Assembly (NCBI GenBank): GCA_039822005.1
Contig: JBCBMZ010000002.1
Span: 372,001-436,000 of the forward strand
Source: JBCBDX01 sp039822005
GTDB lineage: Bacteria; Pseudomonadota; Alphaproteobacteria; Rhizobiales; Rhizobiaceae
Direction: 5' to 3'
DNA length: 64,000 nucleotides
Position 1 is the first letter of the stretch. Each line of letters opens with the position of its first letter. The notes beneath the pieces were generated by a model. That model did no database searches and had not been told where the DNA came from. It was given only the letters and a program-made list of their open reading frames with translations. Shown here piece after piece: positions 1-8,493 of this stretch. The translations under genes were made by a program, and so were the position numbers.

Positions 1-411
1 GTCATGGCCGTGAGAGGTAAAAGGATCGAGCGCGACATCGGTGATGATGCCAATGTCCGGCACCGCGTCTTTGATGGCGCGTGTTGCCCTGTTGACGATG
101 TTGTCGGCCTGCAGAATGTGGCTGCCATTGGCGTCTTTGAGCGCATGATCAACCTGCGCAAAAGTAGCGATGGCGGGAATTGAGAGTTTGTTGGCGCGTT
201 TTGCCGCCTCAACGGCCAAGTCCACGCTTAGGCGTTCAACGCCGGGCATCGCTGCGATGGTTTCACGCCTGTCGTTTCCATCGGTAATGAAGATCGGCCA
301 AATCAGGTCATGCGGCGTAAGACTTGTCTCTCGAACCAAGTCGCGAACCCATGCGCTGCCTCGCAATCGCCGCATGCGTCGTGGTAAGTTGAGCGCTTTA
401 GCTTTGGGCAT
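1..411 (-). CDS. hemB: Delta-aminolevulinic acid dehydratase (porphobilinogen synthase), partial
   Basis: HemB condenses two 5-aminolevulinate molecules to porphobilinogen in cytoplasmic haem biosynthesis. The window holds the N-terminal 137 codons; the gene continues beyond the left edge. The reverse translation starts MPKAKALNLPRRMRRLR and contains the family strings LIWPIF, AAMPGVERLS and DVALDPFTSHGHD, the last belonging to the metal/active-site core. The ATG at 411 is preceded by GGAGG six bases upstream, which favours it over an in-frame ATG at 462. It is divergent from the DUF6163 gene at 497. The catalytic lysines lie outside the window, so intactness cannot be judged. Confidence 0.93.
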   Translation of the reverse strand, partial: MPKAKALNLPRRMRRLRGSAWVRDLVRETSLTPHDLIWPIFITDGNDRRETIAAMPGVERLSVDLAVEAAKRANKLSIPAIATFAQVDHALKDANGSHILQADNIVNRATRAIKDAVPDIGIITDVALDPFTSHGHD

Positions 412-496
412 TGATGCCTCCGGTGGTCGGTTTTGGTTGCCACTAACATGCAATTTTGCCATGCGCTATCAAACCAATAGACGGGGAACCGGTTGA

Positions 497-937
497 ATGT
501 CGATTGTTTTGGACACAGTACAACCCATCACCAAGGCGGGTCGCGCTGAACGGGTCTACCTGGTGTTTGTGCGGTTGGTCTCGCTCTTGTGCCTGATTTC
601 GTCGGTTGGTTATTGGTCCGGACTAAGTGGCGCCTCTGACTTTTACGGCGTTGCGGCATTGGGCACGGCGACCGTTCCTGTTTCTGCCCTCAACGTGGCC
701 ATGGCGGCGCTGTTCCCGGTGGCGATGCTGGGGCTTTGGTTGCGCGCGCGCTGGGGCGTTGCAATCTGGGTGGGCCTTTTGTTGGTGCAGATCATTGTCC
801 ACCTAATGGCACCGGCAACATTCGGAGAACGCCTGTCCATGGTGATTGCAGACGTGGCTCTGCTGTTTGCCTTCGCGCTAATTGCTGGCTATCTGGTCTA
901 CAGCCGGTACGTCGCTGCCGAATCCATGTCCCGATAG
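497..937 (+). CDS. DUF6163 family small integral membrane protein
   Basis: A 146-residue protein with four predicted hydrophobic segments (about residues 22-45, 62-82, 86-106 and 114-136) and short charged ends, so an inner-membrane protein. Its size, topology and position between hemB and an LdtR-type MarR gene fit the DUF6163 family of Hyphomicrobiales; that assignment is from memory of the conserved neighbourhood, not from a search. No catalytic motif is visible and the function is unknown. The start is ATG after a GGGGA-like site. The next gene, ldtR, lies 122 bases downstream on the same strand, so co-transcription is possible, but ldtR also has its own candidate operator. Confidence 0.8.
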   Translation: MSIVLDTVQPITKAGRAERVYLVFVRLVSLLCLISSVGYWSGLSGASDFYGVAALGTATVPVSALNVAMAALFPVAMLGLWLRARWGVAIWVGLLLVQIIVHLMAPATFGERLSMVIADVALLFAFALIAGYLVYSRYVAAESMSR

Positions 938-987
938 CGGGCAAAACGCATTGGAAATTGAGAGTTTTTTAACGCTCACGTTTAAGT

Positions 988-1000
988 CGAATTTTATTCG
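988..1000. promoter_or_regulatory. Inverted repeat upstream of ldtR, candidate operator
   Basis: CGAAT-TTT-ATTCG, a perfect dyad with 5-base arms and a 3-base centre, lies about 60 bases before the ldtR start. MarR-family regulators bind such short AT-rich dyads and often control themselves. That this one is bound by LdtR is inference. Confidence 0.35.
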
Positions 1001-1059
1001 TATCGGCTACATTGCCCTCACAAGGCGAGAATACATCGCCCAAAAACAGTGAGTGCGTA

Positions 1060-1572
1060 ATGAGAAACGAGAGTCATTTGGTAGCGCATCAAGGCGCTAT
1101 GGAAAGCAAGGATGCCATCCGCAACCTCTATATGGAGGCTTTGCAACTGGTAGAACGTCTCCACCGTCGGCTGCAGGACGTCGTCAAGGATGAGTTTGAG
1201 CGCTCGCGTCGCAACGATATCAATGCTGTTCAGGCAATCTTGTTGTTCAACATCGGTGATGAAGAACTAACGGCGGGTGAGTTGCGCTCCCGAGGATACT
1301 ATTTCGGTTCAAACGTTTCCTACAACGTCAAAAAACTGACCGAAATGGGTTTCATCAACCATGAAAAGTCAAGTGCCGACAAGCGCTCGGTACGCATCAG
1401 TTTGACGCCCAAGGGCCGTGAAGTGGCAGCCGTGGTGCGTGCGCTTTACGATCGCCACATCTCATCCATTGAAGCTGTTGGCGGTATCGGTTCTGATGAA
1501 TTCATAGCGATGAACCGCGCCATGCAGCGCCTTGACCGCTTCTGGAACGACACGATCCTTTACCGCCTGTAG
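1060..1572 (+). CDS. ldtR: MarR-family transcriptional regulator LdtR
   Basis: A 170-residue winged-helix regulator. The central HTH region reads ELTAGELRSRGYYFGSNVSYNV, followed by the wing around SADKRSVRISLTPKG, as in MarR proteins; the helical ends would form the dimer interface. LdtR is known in Liberibacter and Sinorhizobium as the regulator of an L,D-transpeptidase gene, and such a gene (ldtP) lies about 1 kb downstream here. An upstream in-frame TTG at 1012 is possible, but the ATG at 1060 gives the usual family length. A perfect dyad at 988-1000 sits in its promoter region. Unlike a simple adjacent pair, a DUF1295 gene on the other strand separates it from ldtP. Confidence 0.88.
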   Translation: MRNESHLVAHQGAMESKDAIRNLYMEALQLVERLHRRLQDVVKDEFERSRRNDINAVQAILLFNIGDEELTAGELRSRGYYFGSNVSYNVKKLTEMGFINHEKSSADKRSVRISLTPKGREVAAVVRALYDRHISSIEAVGGIGSDEFIAMNRAMQRLDRFWNDTILYRL

Positions 1573-1603
1573 GCCGTCCGAAAACAAATATACGCCTAAA
1601 ACC

Positions 1604-1640
1604 AAAAAAACGGCCGCTTCCACTTAAGGGGGCGGCCTTT
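1604..1640 (-). terminator. Rho-independent terminator, probably bidirectional
   Basis: Stem GGCCGC (1612-1617) with GCGGCC (1632-1637). Read on the minus strand it is followed by seven T residues; read on the plus strand by TTT. It lies between the convergent ends of ldtR (1572) and the DUF1295 gene (1667), so it can serve both. Confidence 0.7.
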
Positions 1641-1666
1641 GAAGTGCGGACATCCGCTGGTGGGGC

Positions 1667-2479
1667 TTAGCGCATTTCGCGGGCGGTCGCACTGGTCCCG
1701 GTGCCGGCGCGCAAGGCAACCAGCATGGGTACGCGTTTTTGATATTCGGCATAAGCGGGGCGTGTGCGCACCATATGCTGTTCGGTCAATGGTATGGAAA
1801 TTGCGATCATGACCGTGCACAATAGGAATGGTCCAAAGAGCACCAGGGGGTTGCCCGACATCGCAAAAGCACTGATACCAAGGCCCCACCACAGGATCAT
1901 TTCGCCCACATAGTTTGGGTGCCTACTTATTCCCCAAAGCCCACTGCGAAAGAGCGGTGCGGCATGCTCACCGGCTCCGTAGGATTTTTTGCCGACAGAT
2001 AGTTGATAGTCGGCCAGCCATTCAAACAAAAAACCGATGAGAAAGATGCCCAATCCGATGTAAACACCCGCCTCATTGGCCGGTACCTCGCGGCCAAATG
2101 CGAGATGAACCGGTACGGCGATGATCCATAAAAGCGTCGCCTGCAGCAGGAAGATCGTAAAGAGGCTGACCCACCAGAAATGAGGCCCGCCACTTTCACG
2201 CATGGCCGCATATCGCCCGTCTTCCTCAAGCATGCTATGATGGCGCCGCACCAAATGCTGAGCCAAACGAAATGCCCAAAGGCAGATTGCGGTCAGAAAC
2301 ATGATCTCATAGATGGAAGCCGAGCCGCGCATCACAAAGTGCGTGGCGCCGATCACGGCAAAGCCCGGACCCCAATAATAGTCGATTACGCCGGCGTTCC
2401 GGGTCATGACATTAATCAGCCATATTCCTGTGAAAGCGACACATGTGGTGACATATGTTATGATCAGGGCACTCAGCAT
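1667..2479 (-). CDS. DUF1295 / steroid 5-alpha-reductase-like membrane protein
   Basis: A 270-residue protein with about six or seven membrane segments. It carries NAGVIDYYWGPGF near residues 28-40 and a C-terminal GLWGISRHPNYVGEMILWWG (about 184-203), the signature of the DUF1295/isoprenylcysteine methyltransferase-like superfamily, where this region binds the cofactor. Members include NAD(P)H-dependent 3-oxo-5-alpha-steroid dehydrogenase-like proteins and fatty acid or isoprenyl-modifying enzymes; the substrate cannot be told. It is convergent with ldtR and divergent from ldtP, with 106 bases between it and ldtP that must hold both promoters. The ATG start is clear. Confidence 0.82.
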   Translation of the reverse strand: MLSALIITYVTTCVAFTGIWLINVMTRNAGVIDYYWGPGFAVIGATHFVMRGSASIYEIMFLTAICLWAFRLAQHLVRRHHSMLEEDGRYAAMRESGGPHFWWVSLFTIFLLQATLLWIIAVPVHLAFGREVPANEAGVYIGLGIFLIGFLFEWLADYQLSVGKKSYGAGEHAAPLFRSGLWGISRHPNYVGEMILWWGLGISAFAMSGNPLVLFGPFLLCTVMIAISIPLTEQHMVRTRPAYAEYQKRVPMLVALRAGTGTSATAREMR

Positions 2480-2500
2480 TGTTGACTTTCTAAGCCTCGC

Positions 2501-2520
2501 GAAACCGTGACTATGGTTTC
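2501..2520. promoter_or_regulatory. Inverted repeat between DUF1295 gene and ldtP
   Basis: GAAACC (2501-2506) and GGTTTC (2515-2520) form a perfect dyad with an 8-base centre in the divergent intergenic region. It is a candidate regulator site for ldtP or the DUF1295 gene; the sequence differs from the dyad upstream of ldtR. Confidence 0.3.
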
Positions 2521-2585
2521 CGGTTTGTTAAGTTGACGGTGTTAGCTTCAATCGCCATATCCACAAACACATACGCGAGTGGGAC

Positions 2586-3857
2586 ATGACTGGATTTACA
2601 AAAGAAACACGGCGTCAGTTTTTACGCAGCGCATTGGCATCCGCGGCCGGCTTGACCGTTGCCAACGCGGCTGCCGCGCAGACGTCAGTGGTGGACATTC
2701 TCCAATCACCGCAACGCGGCGCATGGGATGACCAATTTGATGCGTCCGGTTCTCGCAACAAAGCAGCGGTCAACAATCGCCTGCCGATCCTGTCTGCGCC
2801 AACGGCCTCCTATGTTGAAGGGGCGATGGTTCAGCACCGAAACATTGTTGCCCGCGGTGGCTGGCCACGCGTAAATGCGACACAAGCACTTAAGGTCGGC
2901 GTTCGCGACAATGCCGTCAATGAACTGCGCCGCCGGCTGATTATTTCCGGCGACTTGCCACAAAACGCCGGTGACAGTTCAACATTCGACACTTTTCTCG
3001 ATGGCGCGCTCAAGCGCTTCCAGGAACGCCACGGCATGGTCGCTGACGGCGTTGTTGGCAACTACACGCTGCAGGCGCTCAATGTGCCCGCCGACGTTCG
3101 CTTGGGTCAGTTGGAAACAAACCTTGTGCGCTTGCGCGCCATGTCCGGTTTCCTTGGTGATCGCTATGTGATGGTCAACATCCCCGCCGCTGAAATTGAG
3201 GCGGTCCGCAATGACCGTGTTGAGTTGCGGCACAAGGCGATCGTTGGGAAGATCGACAGGCAGACGCCGATCCTTTCATCCAAAATCCATGAGGTGATCC
3301 TCAACCCATACTGGACAGCGCCGAAATCGATCATCCGCAAGGATATCATCCCTTTGATGCGTAAGGATCCCACATACCTGACACGCAACAAGATCCGTCT
3401 TTTCGACAATCAAGGCAATGAAGTGCCTCCTGAAATCATTGATTGGTCAACGGAGGAAGCTGTCGATCTGCGCTTCCGCCAAGACCCCGGCAAAATCAAC
3501 GCCATGTCATCGACCAAGATCAATTTTTACAACCCGCACGCTGTCTATATGCACGACACGCCGCAGCAATCCTTGTTTGGCAAGTTCCTGCGCTTTGAGT
3601 CGTCCGGCTGTGTGCGCGTCCATAACATTCGTGAATTGACCACTTGGCTGCTGGATGCCGATCCAACCTGGAATCGCCGTCGCATGGAGCAGGTTATTTC
3701 CAGTGGCATCAACACCGAGATTGCGGTCCCGGTCGAGGTGCCGGTGTATTTTGTCTACGTTAGCGCCTGGTCTAACAATGCTGGCGTGGTCCACTTCCGT
3801 GATGATATATACGGACGCGATGGGGTCTCGGTATTGCGTCTGACGCAAACACTCTGA
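2586..3857 (+). CDS. ldtP: L,D-transpeptidase LdtP (YkuD domain, Tat-exported)
   Basis: Periplasmic enzyme that makes 3-3 cross-links in peptidoglycan or attaches proteins to it. The 423-residue protein starts with a twin-arginine signal (TRRQFLRSALASAAGLT, residues 9-25). A peptidoglycan-binding helical domain follows (about 105-170, with GDLPQ and ALKRFQERHGMVADGVVGNYTLQAL). The YkuD domain covers about 175-370 and has the catalytic set: His323 in MHDTP, then SSGCVRVHN with Cys342 and His346. The family and neighbourhood match Liberibacter LdtP, which is controlled by LdtR. The last 50 residues lie outside the catalytic core. The start ATG follows GAGTGGG. Confidence 0.9.
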   Translation: MTGFTKETRRQFLRSALASAAGLTVANAAAAQTSVVDILQSPQRGAWDDQFDASGSRNKAAVNNRLPILSAPTASYVEGAMVQHRNIVARGGWPRVNATQALKVGVRDNAVNELRRRLIISGDLPQNAGDSSTFDTFLDGALKRFQERHGMVADGVVGNYTLQALNVPADVRLGQLETNLVRLRAMSGFLGDRYVMVNIPAAEIEAVRNDRVELRHKAIVGKIDRQTPILSSKIHEVILNPYWTAPKSIIRKDIIPLMRKDPTYLTRNKIRLFDNQGNEVPPEIIDWSTEEAVDLRFRQDPGKINAMSSTKINFYNPHAVYMHDTPQQSLFGKFLRFESSGCVRVHNIRELTTWLLDADPTWNRRRMEQVISSGINTEIAVPVEVPVYFVYVSAWSNNAGVVHFRDDIYGRDGVSVLRLTQTL

Positions 3858-3967
3858 GCAATTTATTGCCAAAATCCGGTGTGATTTGACGCCGCAGTAT
3901 GCTGACACGCTGCGGCAAGGCGTGTAAGGACGCGCTTTGATCATCGCCCGGAGAAAAGGATTTTTCC

Positions 3968-5278
3968 ATGTCCAACGACAGCGCAGCCGCCCAGTCTTTT
4001 TCGACCAGCTTCTTTGGTAACTCGCTTGCTGAGACCGACCCGGCCATTGCCGATGCGATCGGTAAGGAGTTGGGCCGTCAGCGCCATGAGATTGAGTTGA
4101 TTGCGTCGGAAAACATCGTCTCTCGCGCCGTGTTGGAAGCCCAAGGTTCGGTTATGACGAACAAATATGCGGAAGGTTATCCTGGCCGTCGTTATTATGG
4201 CGGATGCGAGTTTGTTGATATTGCCGAGGAACTGGCGATAGAACGCGCCACCAAACTGTTCGGTTGCGGATTTGCCAATGTTCAGCCCAATTCCGGTTCG
4301 CAGGCCAACCAGGGCGTTTTCCAAGCGCTCATCAAGCCGGGCGATACCATCTTGGGCATGAGCCTTGATGCAGGCGGCCACCTGACCCACGGTGCGAAGC
4401 CCAACCAGTCCGGCAAATGGTTCAACGCGATCCAATATGGTGTGCGTCAGCAGGACGGCATTATTGATATGGATGACGTTCGTACGCTAGCCGTCGAACA
4501 TGAGCCCAAACTCATCATCGCCGGTGGATCCGCTTATAGCCGCATCTGGGACTTTGAAGCATTCCGCAAGATCGCTGACGAAGTGGGCGCTTACTTGCTG
4601 GTGGACATGGCACACTTTGCCGGTCTTGTTGCCGCCGGCGTGCATCCAAGCCCGTTCCCGCACGCCCATGTGGCAACAACGACGACGCACAAAACGTTAC
4701 GTGGCCCGCGCGGAGGCATGATTCTCACCGATGACGAGGCGTTGGCGAAAAAGTTCAACTCGGCGATTTTCCCTGGCATTCAAGGCGGCCCGTTGATGCA
4801 TGTGATCGCGGGCAAAGCGGTTGCGTTTGGCGAGGCGCTCAACCCGGAATTTAAGTCCTATATGCGTTCGGTCGTTGAGAACGCGAAGATTTTAGCCGCG
4901 ACGCTGGAAAAAGGTGGCTGCAATATCGTTTCCAACGGTACCGACAATCACCTGATGCTCGTTGATCTGCGGCCAAAGGGCATCACGGGTAAGGCTGCCG
5001 AAGCTTCACTGGGACGCGCCAACATCACCTGCAACAAGAATGGCGTGCCGTTCGATCCGGAAAAACCGGCGATTACGTCCGGTATCCGACTTGGAACACC
5101 TGCTGCCACAACACGCGGATTTGGTTCGGCCGAATTTCAGCAGGTAGGCGAGCTGATCACGGAAGTTCTGGACGGCCTCAAAGTCAATGGCGAAGAGAAC
5201 AATCGCGATGTTGAGGCTACCGTCAAAGCCAAAGTGATTGCGCTGACGGACAGGTTCCCGATCTATCCGCACCTTTGA
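3968..5278 (+). CDS. glyA: Serine hydroxymethyltransferase
   Basis: Cytoplasmic PLP enzyme that interconverts serine and glycine and charges tetrahydrofolate with a one-carbon unit. The 436 residues match the usual bacterial length. PLP lysine is Lys242 in ATTTTHKTLRGPRGG; the substrate-binding EIELIASEN (41-49) and DMAHFAGLVA (213-222) segments are intact. It opens the conserved alphaproteobacterial block glyA-nrdR-ribDEH-nusB; an 80-base gap separates it from nrdR, so separate promoters are possible. Start ATG fixed by the conserved N-terminus. Confidence 0.97.
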   Translation: MSNDSAAAQSFSTSFFGNSLAETDPAIADAIGKELGRQRHEIELIASENIVSRAVLEAQGSVMTNKYAEGYPGRRYYGGCEFVDIAEELAIERATKLFGCGFANVQPNSGSQANQGVFQALIKPGDTILGMSLDAGGHLTHGAKPNQSGKWFNAIQYGVRQQDGIIDMDDVRTLAVEHEPKLIIAGGSAYSRIWDFEAFRKIADEVGAYLLVDMAHFAGLVAAGVHPSPFPHAHVATTTTHKTLRGPRGGMILTDDEALAKKFNSAIFPGIQGGPLMHVIAGKAVAFGEALNPEFKSYMRSVVENAKILAATLEKGGCNIVSNGTDNHLMLVDLRPKGITGKAAEASLGRANITCNKNGVPFDPEKPAITSGIRLGTPAATTRGFGSAEFQQVGELITEVLDGLKVNGEENNRDVEATVKAKVIALTDRFPIYPHL

Positions 5279-5358
5279 CGATCTGGTAAAAACAAAATGA
5301 TGAATGGTTCGGTTGAAAACCCATTGACCATTCATCACTGAGCATTCACTAGCCGGTT

Positions 5359-5853
5359 ATGCGCTGTCCCTATTGCTCCAACGAAAACACCCAGGTGAAG
5401 GACTCCCGTCCTGCCGAGGACAATAATGCCATCCGCCGTCGCAGGTTCTGCCCCGACTGTGGCGGCCGCTTCACCACGTTTGAGCGTGTTCAACTGCGCG
5501 AGCTGAACGTGATCAAACGCAACGGTCGCAAGGTGCCGTTCGACCGCGACAAGCTTGCACGCTCCTTTGAAGTTGCTTTGCGAAAACGCCCGGTTGATCA
5601 GGACCGTGTCGAACGCGCCGTCTCCGGCATTGTGCGCCAGTTGGAAGCGTCTGGTGAGCAAGATATCCATGCAGATGATGTCGGGAGCCTCGTGCTGGAA
5701 GTCCTAAAGGGCATGGACGATGTCGCCTATGTACGCTTCGCGTCGGTTTACATGGATTTCTCCAATTCCGATGATTTTCGGGAACTGCTGGGTGAAATTT
5801 CCAAAAATGGCGGCAAACCCATCCGCGATATAGACGGCTCGCATGACGACTGA
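5359..5853 (+). CDS. nrdR: Transcriptional repressor NrdR
   Basis: ATP/dATP-sensing repressor of ribonucleotide reductase genes. The 164-residue product has an N-terminal zinc ribbon with CPYC (residues 3-6) and CPDC (31-34) and an ATP-cone domain (about 46-136, containing VIKRNGRKVPFDRDKL). Length is slightly above the usual 150-160. The 3' end overlaps ribD by 11 bases, which suggests translational coupling. No ribonucleotide reductase gene is in the window, so its targets are elsewhere. Confidence 0.96.
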   Translation: MRCPYCSNENTQVKDSRPAEDNNAIRRRRFCPDCGGRFTTFERVQLRELNVIKRNGRKVPFDRDKLARSFEVALRKRPVDQDRVERAVSGIVRQLEASGEQDIHADDVGSLVLEVLKGMDDVAYVRFASVYMDFSNSDDFRELLGEISKNGGKPIRDIDGSHDD

Positions 5854-6931
5854 CATCGACCGGCGATATATGCGTGAAGCGGTCGCGTTTTCGCGCCAGA
5901 ATCTCGGTCGTACCGCCACAAACCCCTCGGTGGGGACGATCATCGTCAAGGATGATATGATCGTCGGGCGCGGGGTAACGGCGGTAGGCGGTCGGCCCCA
6001 TGCGGAAGCTCAGGCGCTTGCCGAAGCCGGCAGTGCTGCCAAAGGAGCCACCGCCTATGTGACGCTCGAGCCATGCGCGCACCATGGACGCACACCGCCG
6101 TGTGCCAGCGCGCTGGTGGATGCCGGTATTGCGCGGGTTGTATGTGCCCTGTCGGATCCCGACGAGCGCGTCGCCGGAAAAGGATTTGCGATCCTTCGCG
6201 ATGGCGGCGTGGTGGTTGATACCGACGTTGAAGCAAACCACGCGCGTTCCGTCCTTTGGGCCTATCTCATTCGGTCAGCGTATAAACGCAGCGGTGTCAC
6301 GCTAAAACTTGCCATGAGTGCCGATGGCATGCTGGGCATCAAAGGGCAGGGGAATGTACAGATAACAGGCGAGGAGACCCGCCGCCATGTTCACCAAATG
6401 CGCGCAGAGCATGATGTGATCATGGTTGGTGTCGGCACCGCCTTGGCCGATAATCCATCGCTTGATGTGCGCATTGAGGGTCTGCAAAAGCGCTCGCCAC
6501 ACCGTGTGATAGTTGATCGAATGGCGCGATTGCCTGTCTCGTCGAAACTTGCGCAAACATCACGGCAGATCAAGACATCCATCGCGACTTGTGTGCCCGA
6601 CGGCGAACAGGCTGATGCATTGCGCGCCACGGGTGTGAACATCATCGCTTGCGCCGAACATGAAGGTGAGATTGCTCTGCCGGAGCTGTTGGAAGATTTG
6701 GGGGCGATGGGGACGCAATCGGTGCTTTTGGAGGGCGGTGCATGCCTGGCAGTTTCGTTTCTCGACGAGGATCTGGTGGATCGCATGACACTGATCCTGT
6801 CGGCTCGAGAAATCGGCGAAGAAGGCCTTGCATCGTCGGTAACACCGGACAATTTACCCGATGGGTTCGCCCCAATCGGGCAGGAACGCTATGGCGATGA
6901 TGTCGCACACCACTATGAACGGGTTCGCTGA
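5843..6931 (+). CDS. ribD: Bifunctional riboflavin deaminase/reductase RibD
   Basis: Carries out steps two and three of riboflavin synthesis: deamination of the GTP cyclohydrolase II product and NADPH-dependent reduction of its ribosyl side chain. The N-terminal deaminase domain has the zinc site His53-Ala-Glu55 and TLEPCAHHGRTPPC with Cys78 and Cys87. The reductase domain starts about residue 148 (TLKLAMSADG) and runs to the end. At 362 residues it is normal length. It overlaps nrdR by 11 bases and shares one base with ribE (TGATG), so the block is translated as an operon. Confidence 0.95.
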   Translation: MTTDIDRRYMREAVAFSRQNLGRTATNPSVGTIIVKDDMIVGRGVTAVGGRPHAEAQALAEAGSAAKGATAYVTLEPCAHHGRTPPCASALVDAGIARVVCALSDPDERVAGKGFAILRDGGVVVDTDVEANHARSVLWAYLIRSAYKRSGVTLKLAMSADGMLGIKGQGNVQITGEETRRHVHQMRAEHDVIMVGVGTALADNPSLDVRIEGLQKRSPHRVIVDRMARLPVSSKLAQTSRQIKTSIATCVPDGEQADALRATGVNIIACAEHEGEIALPELLEDLGAMGTQSVLLEGGACLAVSFLDEDLVDRMTLILSAREIGEEGLASSVTPDNLPDGFAPIGQERYGDDVAHHYERVR

Positions 6932-7554
6932 TGTTTACCGGAATTATCACTGACATGGGAGTTGTTGCCCGGATAAGCGAGTTGCCAAGCGGCAAACTGT
7001 TCCGGATCAAGACGGCCTACGAGCCCGAATCTATCGATATTGGCGCATCCATTGCATGTTCGGGTGTTTGCCTGACGGTCGTTAATCGAGGCAAGGATGA
7101 TGACGTTCCTTGGTTTGAAGTGGAGGCGTGGGAAGAGGCGCTTCGGCTCACCAATGCAAGCCGTTGGAACAGGGGCAGCATGATCAATCTGGAACGTGCC
7201 ATGAAGGCTGGCGATGAATATGGCGGGCACATGGTATCGGGCCATGTCGACGGCGTGGCGAAGATCATTGACATCAAGGACGAGGGGGATGCCCGGCGCT
7301 TCTTTCTGCAGGCGCCTGATGATTTGTCGCCTTTTATTGCGCCCAAAGGTTCCATTACGTTGGACGGAACCTCGCTGACCGTGAACAGCGTGAATGATGC
7401 CGTCTTTGATGTGCTTTTGATAGCACACAGCCAAAAGGTGACCACGTGGGGCAAAGTCGCCATTGGTGACCTGATCAATCTGGAAGTTGATATGCTGGCG
7501 CGCTATGTCAAACGTTACGTGGATCGCCTTGCGCAATTGGAAAAACAGGCCTAA
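6931..7554 (+). CDS. ribE: Riboflavin synthase alpha subunit
   Basis: Makes riboflavin by dismutation of two 6,7-dimethyl-8-ribityllumazine molecules. The 207-residue protein has two lumazine-binding barrels: the first starts with the hallmark MFTGIITDMG and has CSGVCLTV (about 45-52), the second starts near GGHMVSGHVDG (about 97-107) and has LDGTSLTVN. Its ATG overlaps the ribD stop by one base. In rhizobia the same gene is sometimes named ribC. The ribA/ribB functions are not in this window. Confidence 0.95.
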   Translation: MFTGIITDMGVVARISELPSGKLFRIKTAYEPESIDIGASIACSGVCLTVVNRGKDDDVPWFEVEAWEEALRLTNASRWNRGSMINLERAMKAGDEYGGHMVSGHVDGVAKIIDIKDEGDARRFFLQAPDDLSPFIAPKGSITLDGTSLTVNSVNDAVFDVLLIAHSQKVTTWGKVAIGDLINLEVDMLARYVKRYVDRLAQLEKQA

Positions 7555-7589
7555 GCGCGCCCTTCAACAATTCGGAACTGGCTGAAACC

Positions 7590-8021
7590 ATGCCCCACCT
7601 TTTGATCGCTGAAGCGCGGTTTTACGACGGTTTGTCGGACGCCCTCCTTGAGGGAGCGAAAGTGGCGCTGGAAGAAGCCGGTGCGACCTATGACGTTGTC
7701 ACGGTTATGGGTGCCTTGGAGCTGCCTGCCACTATTTCCTATGCGCTTGATGGCGAAAAACCATATGACGGTTATGTGGTTCTTGGCATGGTGATCCGCG
7801 GCGAAACCTATCACTTTGATATTGTGTGCAATGAGTCCGCGCGCGCTTTGATGGACTTGTCGGTCGCTGAAAATCTGGCGCTTGGCAATGGCATCATAAC
7901 GGTTGAGAATATGGACCAGGCTTGGGATCGCGCCGACCGTAACCGCAAAGACAAAGGCGGCTTTACCGCCAAAGCAGCGCTCACAATGATTGAGTTGAAA
8001 AACAAGTTTGGCGTTGCCTGA
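7590..8021 (+). CDS. ribH: 6,7-dimethyl-8-ribityllumazine synthase
   Basis: Joins the RibD product with 3,4-dihydroxy-2-butanone 4-phosphate to give the substrate of riboflavin synthase. The 143-residue chain contains MGALELPA (about 46-53) and GMVIRGETYHFDIVCNES (about 72-89), which includes the catalytic histidine region (His82). It is 35 bases after ribE and its stop overlaps the nusB start (TGATG). The order ribD-ribE-ribH-nusB is typical of Alphaproteobacteria. Confidence 0.95.
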   Translation: MPHLLIAEARFYDGLSDALLEGAKVALEEAGATYDVVTVMGALELPATISYALDGEKPYDGYVVLGMVIRGETYHFDIVCNESARALMDLSVAENLALGNGIITVENMDQAWDRADRNRKDKGGFTAKAALTMIELKNKFGVA

Positions 8022-8482
8022 TGGGTGATCAGCCGGTCCAAACTGTCAACAAACGAGGCGCAGCACGTCTGGCGGCTGTTCAGGCGCTTTTTCAAATGGA
8101 ACTGTCGGGGCAGGGCGTTCTCGAAACCGCTGCCGAATATGAGACTTTCAGGCTCGGTCAGGAATTGGACGGTATGCAACTGGCTGCCGCTGACGCCAGT
8201 TGGTTCCGCTCACTTTTGTCCGGCGTGGTCGAACAGCAAACGAAAATCGACCCCATCGTGCGCGGCGCGTTGGCTGATGGTTGGTCATTGTCTCGCCTTG
8301 ATGGCACATTGCGGGCCGTTCTGCGCGGTGGCACATACGAATTGCTACATCGTAAAGATGTCCCAACAGCCGTAATCATCTCCGAATATGTCGAAATCGC
8401 CAACGCCTTTTATGACGCGGGCGACGAGCCGAAAACAGTCAATGCCGTGTTGGACCGCATCGCACGCGAACACCGCAGCTAA
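8021..8482 (+). CDS. nusB: Transcription antitermination factor NusB
   Basis: RNA-binding helical protein that with NusE (S10) supports antitermination on rRNA operons. The 153 residues include the Arg-rich start (NKRGAARLAAVQALFQMELSG, about 8-28) and the C-terminal PTAVIISEYVEIANAFYDAGDEPKTVNAVLDR family signature. One-base overlap with ribH indicates coupling with riboflavin genes, a common arrangement in Proteobacteria. Confidence 0.95.
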   Translation: MGDQPVQTVNKRGAARLAAVQALFQMELSGQGVLETAAEYETFRLGQELDGMQLAAADASWFRSLLSGVVEQQTKIDPIVRGALADGWSLSRLDGTLRAVLRGGTYELLHRKDVPTAVIISEYVEIANAFYDAGDEPKTVNAVLDRIAREHRS

Positions 8483-8493
8483 CGGAAATTGTT

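Noticed and set aside
5513..6241. 242-codon minus-strand frame opposite nrdR/ribD
   Set aside because: Shadow of two clear conserved genes on the other strand.
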